64,000 nt of DNA from Qipengyuania seohaensis (GTDB lineage: Bacteria; Pseudomonadota; Alphaproteobacteria; Sphingomonadales; Sphingomonadaceae), in contig NZ_CP024920.1 of NCBI RefSeq assembly GCF_002795865.1, positions 2,515,001 through 2,579,000 of the forward strand, written 5' to 3'. A model generated the notes under the pieces. It had not been told where the DNA came from, made no database searches, and saw nothing but the letters and a program-made list of their open reading frames with translations. The position numbers and the translations under genes are program-made. Shown here piece after piece: positions 62,731 to 64,000 of the stretch (its first letter is position 1; each line of letters opens with the position of its first letter).

Positions 62731-64000
62731 ATGACTGGGAAGTCCTTGAAATTGGCGCTGCGAACCGGCTTGCTCGCTTCGACCTGCCTGATCGCCGTGC
62801 CAGCTTCGGCGCAGGATGCCGACGTCGAACAGCGGCTCGAGAGGCTCGAAGCGCTGGTCATGCAATTGGTGGAACGCCTCGACGCCAAGGATGGCGAAAT
62901 GGATGCGGCCCGCGCGGAAACCGTCGCGGCCACACAGCAGGCGCTGGCCGAGACTCGCGCCCTGCAACTGCGGCAGGAAGAACTTGCCGCGCAGATCGAC
63001 GAGCCCAAGAAGCAGGAAGACAAGGGCTTCCGCGTCGGCAACACCACGGTGTCCTACGCCGGCTATGTAAAGCTCGACGCGATCAGCCAGCGCACCAGCG
63101 GCGGACAGGTCGCATCCGGCAGCATCGTGCGTGACTTTCTGATCCCCGGGGCCATCCCTGTCGGCGGAGACGGGTCGGGCTGGGACACGGATTTCAATGC
63201 GCGCCAATCGCGGTTCATCTTCAAGACCGCGACCGATGTCGGGGCCGAGCATACGCTCAACTCGCAAATCGAGCTCGATTTCATGGTCACGCCCGACGGC
63301 GACGAGCGGATTTCCAATAGCTATACCCCCCGGTTGCGGCAGGCCTTCATCACCTACGACAACTGGCTGTTCGGCCAGGCCTGGACGACCTTCCAGAATG
63401 TCGGCGCCTTGCCGGAAAGCCTCGATTTCATCGGCACGACGCCGGGTACGATCTTCGCCCGCCAGCCGATGATCCGCTACACCGACGGCGGTTTGATGCT
63501 GGCTGTGGAACAGCCCGAAACGACCGTGACATCGAGCACGGGCGCCAGGGTCATAGCGGGCGACGATTCGCTCCCAGATATCGTTGCCCGCTACAATTTC
63601 AGCGGCGACTGGGGCTCGCTGTCAGCCTCCGGCATCCTGCGCAATCTGAAGATCTCGGAGGATGATTTCGGCACCGATGGCGACAGCGCGATCGGATACG
63701 GGGTCAGCCTGTCCGGCAAGCTCAAGCTGGGCGAACGCGACGATTTCCGGTTCATGGGAACGGTGGGTGACGGGTTGGGACGCTATATCGGCCTCAATAT
63801 CGTCAATGATGCTGCGCTGGACCTCGACGGCGATCTCGACCCGATCTTCACCTATTCGGGTTTCGGCGCCTATCGCCATATGTGGTCCGACAAGGTCCGC
63901 TCCAACATCGCGGCGTCCTATTTCAAGGCCGACAATCCGGTATTGCTGACCTCCGGCGCGGTGACCGACGAAAGCTGGAACGTGCTGGCGAACATCATCT
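62731..64000 (+). CDS. Partial DcaP-like trimeric porin with N-terminal coiled coil
   Basis: The frame runs off the right edge (423 codons seen). A signal peptide (LALRTGLLASTCLIAVPASA) ends at about residue 29. A coiled coil follows, residues about 30-90 (VEQRLERLEALVMQLVERL and similar heptads). Then comes a beta-barrel rich in aromatic alternations: AGYVKLDAIS, ARQSRFIFKT, SQIELDFMVTP, RQAFITYDNWLFGQAWTTF. This matches DcaP-like outer-membrane porins that take up small dicarboxylic or other organic acids. GGAGG (62721-62725) is five bases from ATG 62731. It is divergent from acs. Confidence 0.85.
   Translation, partial: MTGKSLKLALRTGLLASTCLIAVPASAQDADVEQRLERLEALVMQLVERLDAKDGEMDAARAETVAATQQALAETRALQLRQEELAAQIDEPKKQEDKGFRVGNTTVSYAGYVKLDAISQRTSGGQVASGSIVRDFLIPGAIPVGGDGSGWDTDFNARQSRFIFKTATDVGAEHTLNSQIELDFMVTPDGDERISNSYTPRLRQAFITYDNWLFGQAWTTFQNVGALPESLDFIGTTPGTIFARQPMIRYTDGGLMLAVEQPETTVTSSTGARVIAGDDSLPDIVARYNFSGDWGSLSASGILRNLKISEDDFGTDGDSAIGYGVSLSGKLKLGERDDFRFMGTVGDGLGRYIGLNIVNDAALDLDGDLDPIFTYSGFGAYRHMWSDKVRSNIAASYFKADNPVLLTSGAVTDESWNVLANII

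Overview
This is a gene-dense, high-GC chromosomal window from an alphaproteobacterium, most likely order Sphingomonadales and probably the Erythrobacteraceae (Erythrobacter/Qipengyuania-like). The reasons are a Shemin-pathway 5-aminolevulinate synthase, an EcfG-like promoter, many GTG/TTG starts that overlap the preceding stop codon, and the general look of the housekeeping proteins. The genus is an inference; no rRNA is present. I see 57 protein genes (two cut by the window edges), one tRNA-Asn, and no insertion sequence, prophage or CRISPR array. No stretch longer than about 240 bases lacks a gene.

Layout. 1-8.5 kb: a partial MBL-like gene, nitroreductase, hemA, murI, plsY-dprA, an AT-richer orphan membrane protein, and topA with a coupled small basic helix-turn-helix-like gene. 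8.5-12.3 kb (minus): an MgtC/DUF4010 membrane protein after the translationally coupled lepB-rnc-era operon. 12.3-22.6 kb (plus): pgi, a Na+/Ca2+ exchanger, a DEAD-box helicase, glutathione reductase, a lipoprotein, tspO, ubiK-like, recO-leuB and a GT2-GtrA glycosyltransferase. This runs into a convergent PMT-type glycosyltransferase. 23.9-28.9 kb: a TetR regulator with two perfect palindromic operators facing a small membrane protein, then metZ, a DsbA-like protein, and three Tad-pilus-type pseudopilin/TadG genes. 29-36 kb: apaG, ppk-ppx, argJ-hisN and a secreted TonB-domain protein. 36-49 kb: secA, a GNAT enzyme, a TauE-type exporter, tRNA-Asn, nadK facing an EAL-domain protein, mfd, sdhE and recG. 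49-52 kb (minus): a low-molecular-weight phosphatase, an AarF/UbiB kinase and a fructosamine-kinase-like gene as one overlapping operon.

The most coherent system is at 51.9-62.6 kb. It holds a cNMP-binding/CBS/DUF294 protein, a DEDDh exonuclease, a DUF4212 subunit, an ActP-like solute:sodium symporter, and a strong terminator. After these come a hybrid histidine kinase whose sensor is itself a symporter-like domain (CrbS type), its NarL/LuxR-type response regulator (CrbR type), and acetyl-CoA synthetase. Together they read as an acetate sensing, uptake and activation module. The DUF294 protein and the exonuclease are passengers whose role in it is not established. A DcaP-like porin with an N-terminal coiled coil diverges from acs and runs off the right edge.
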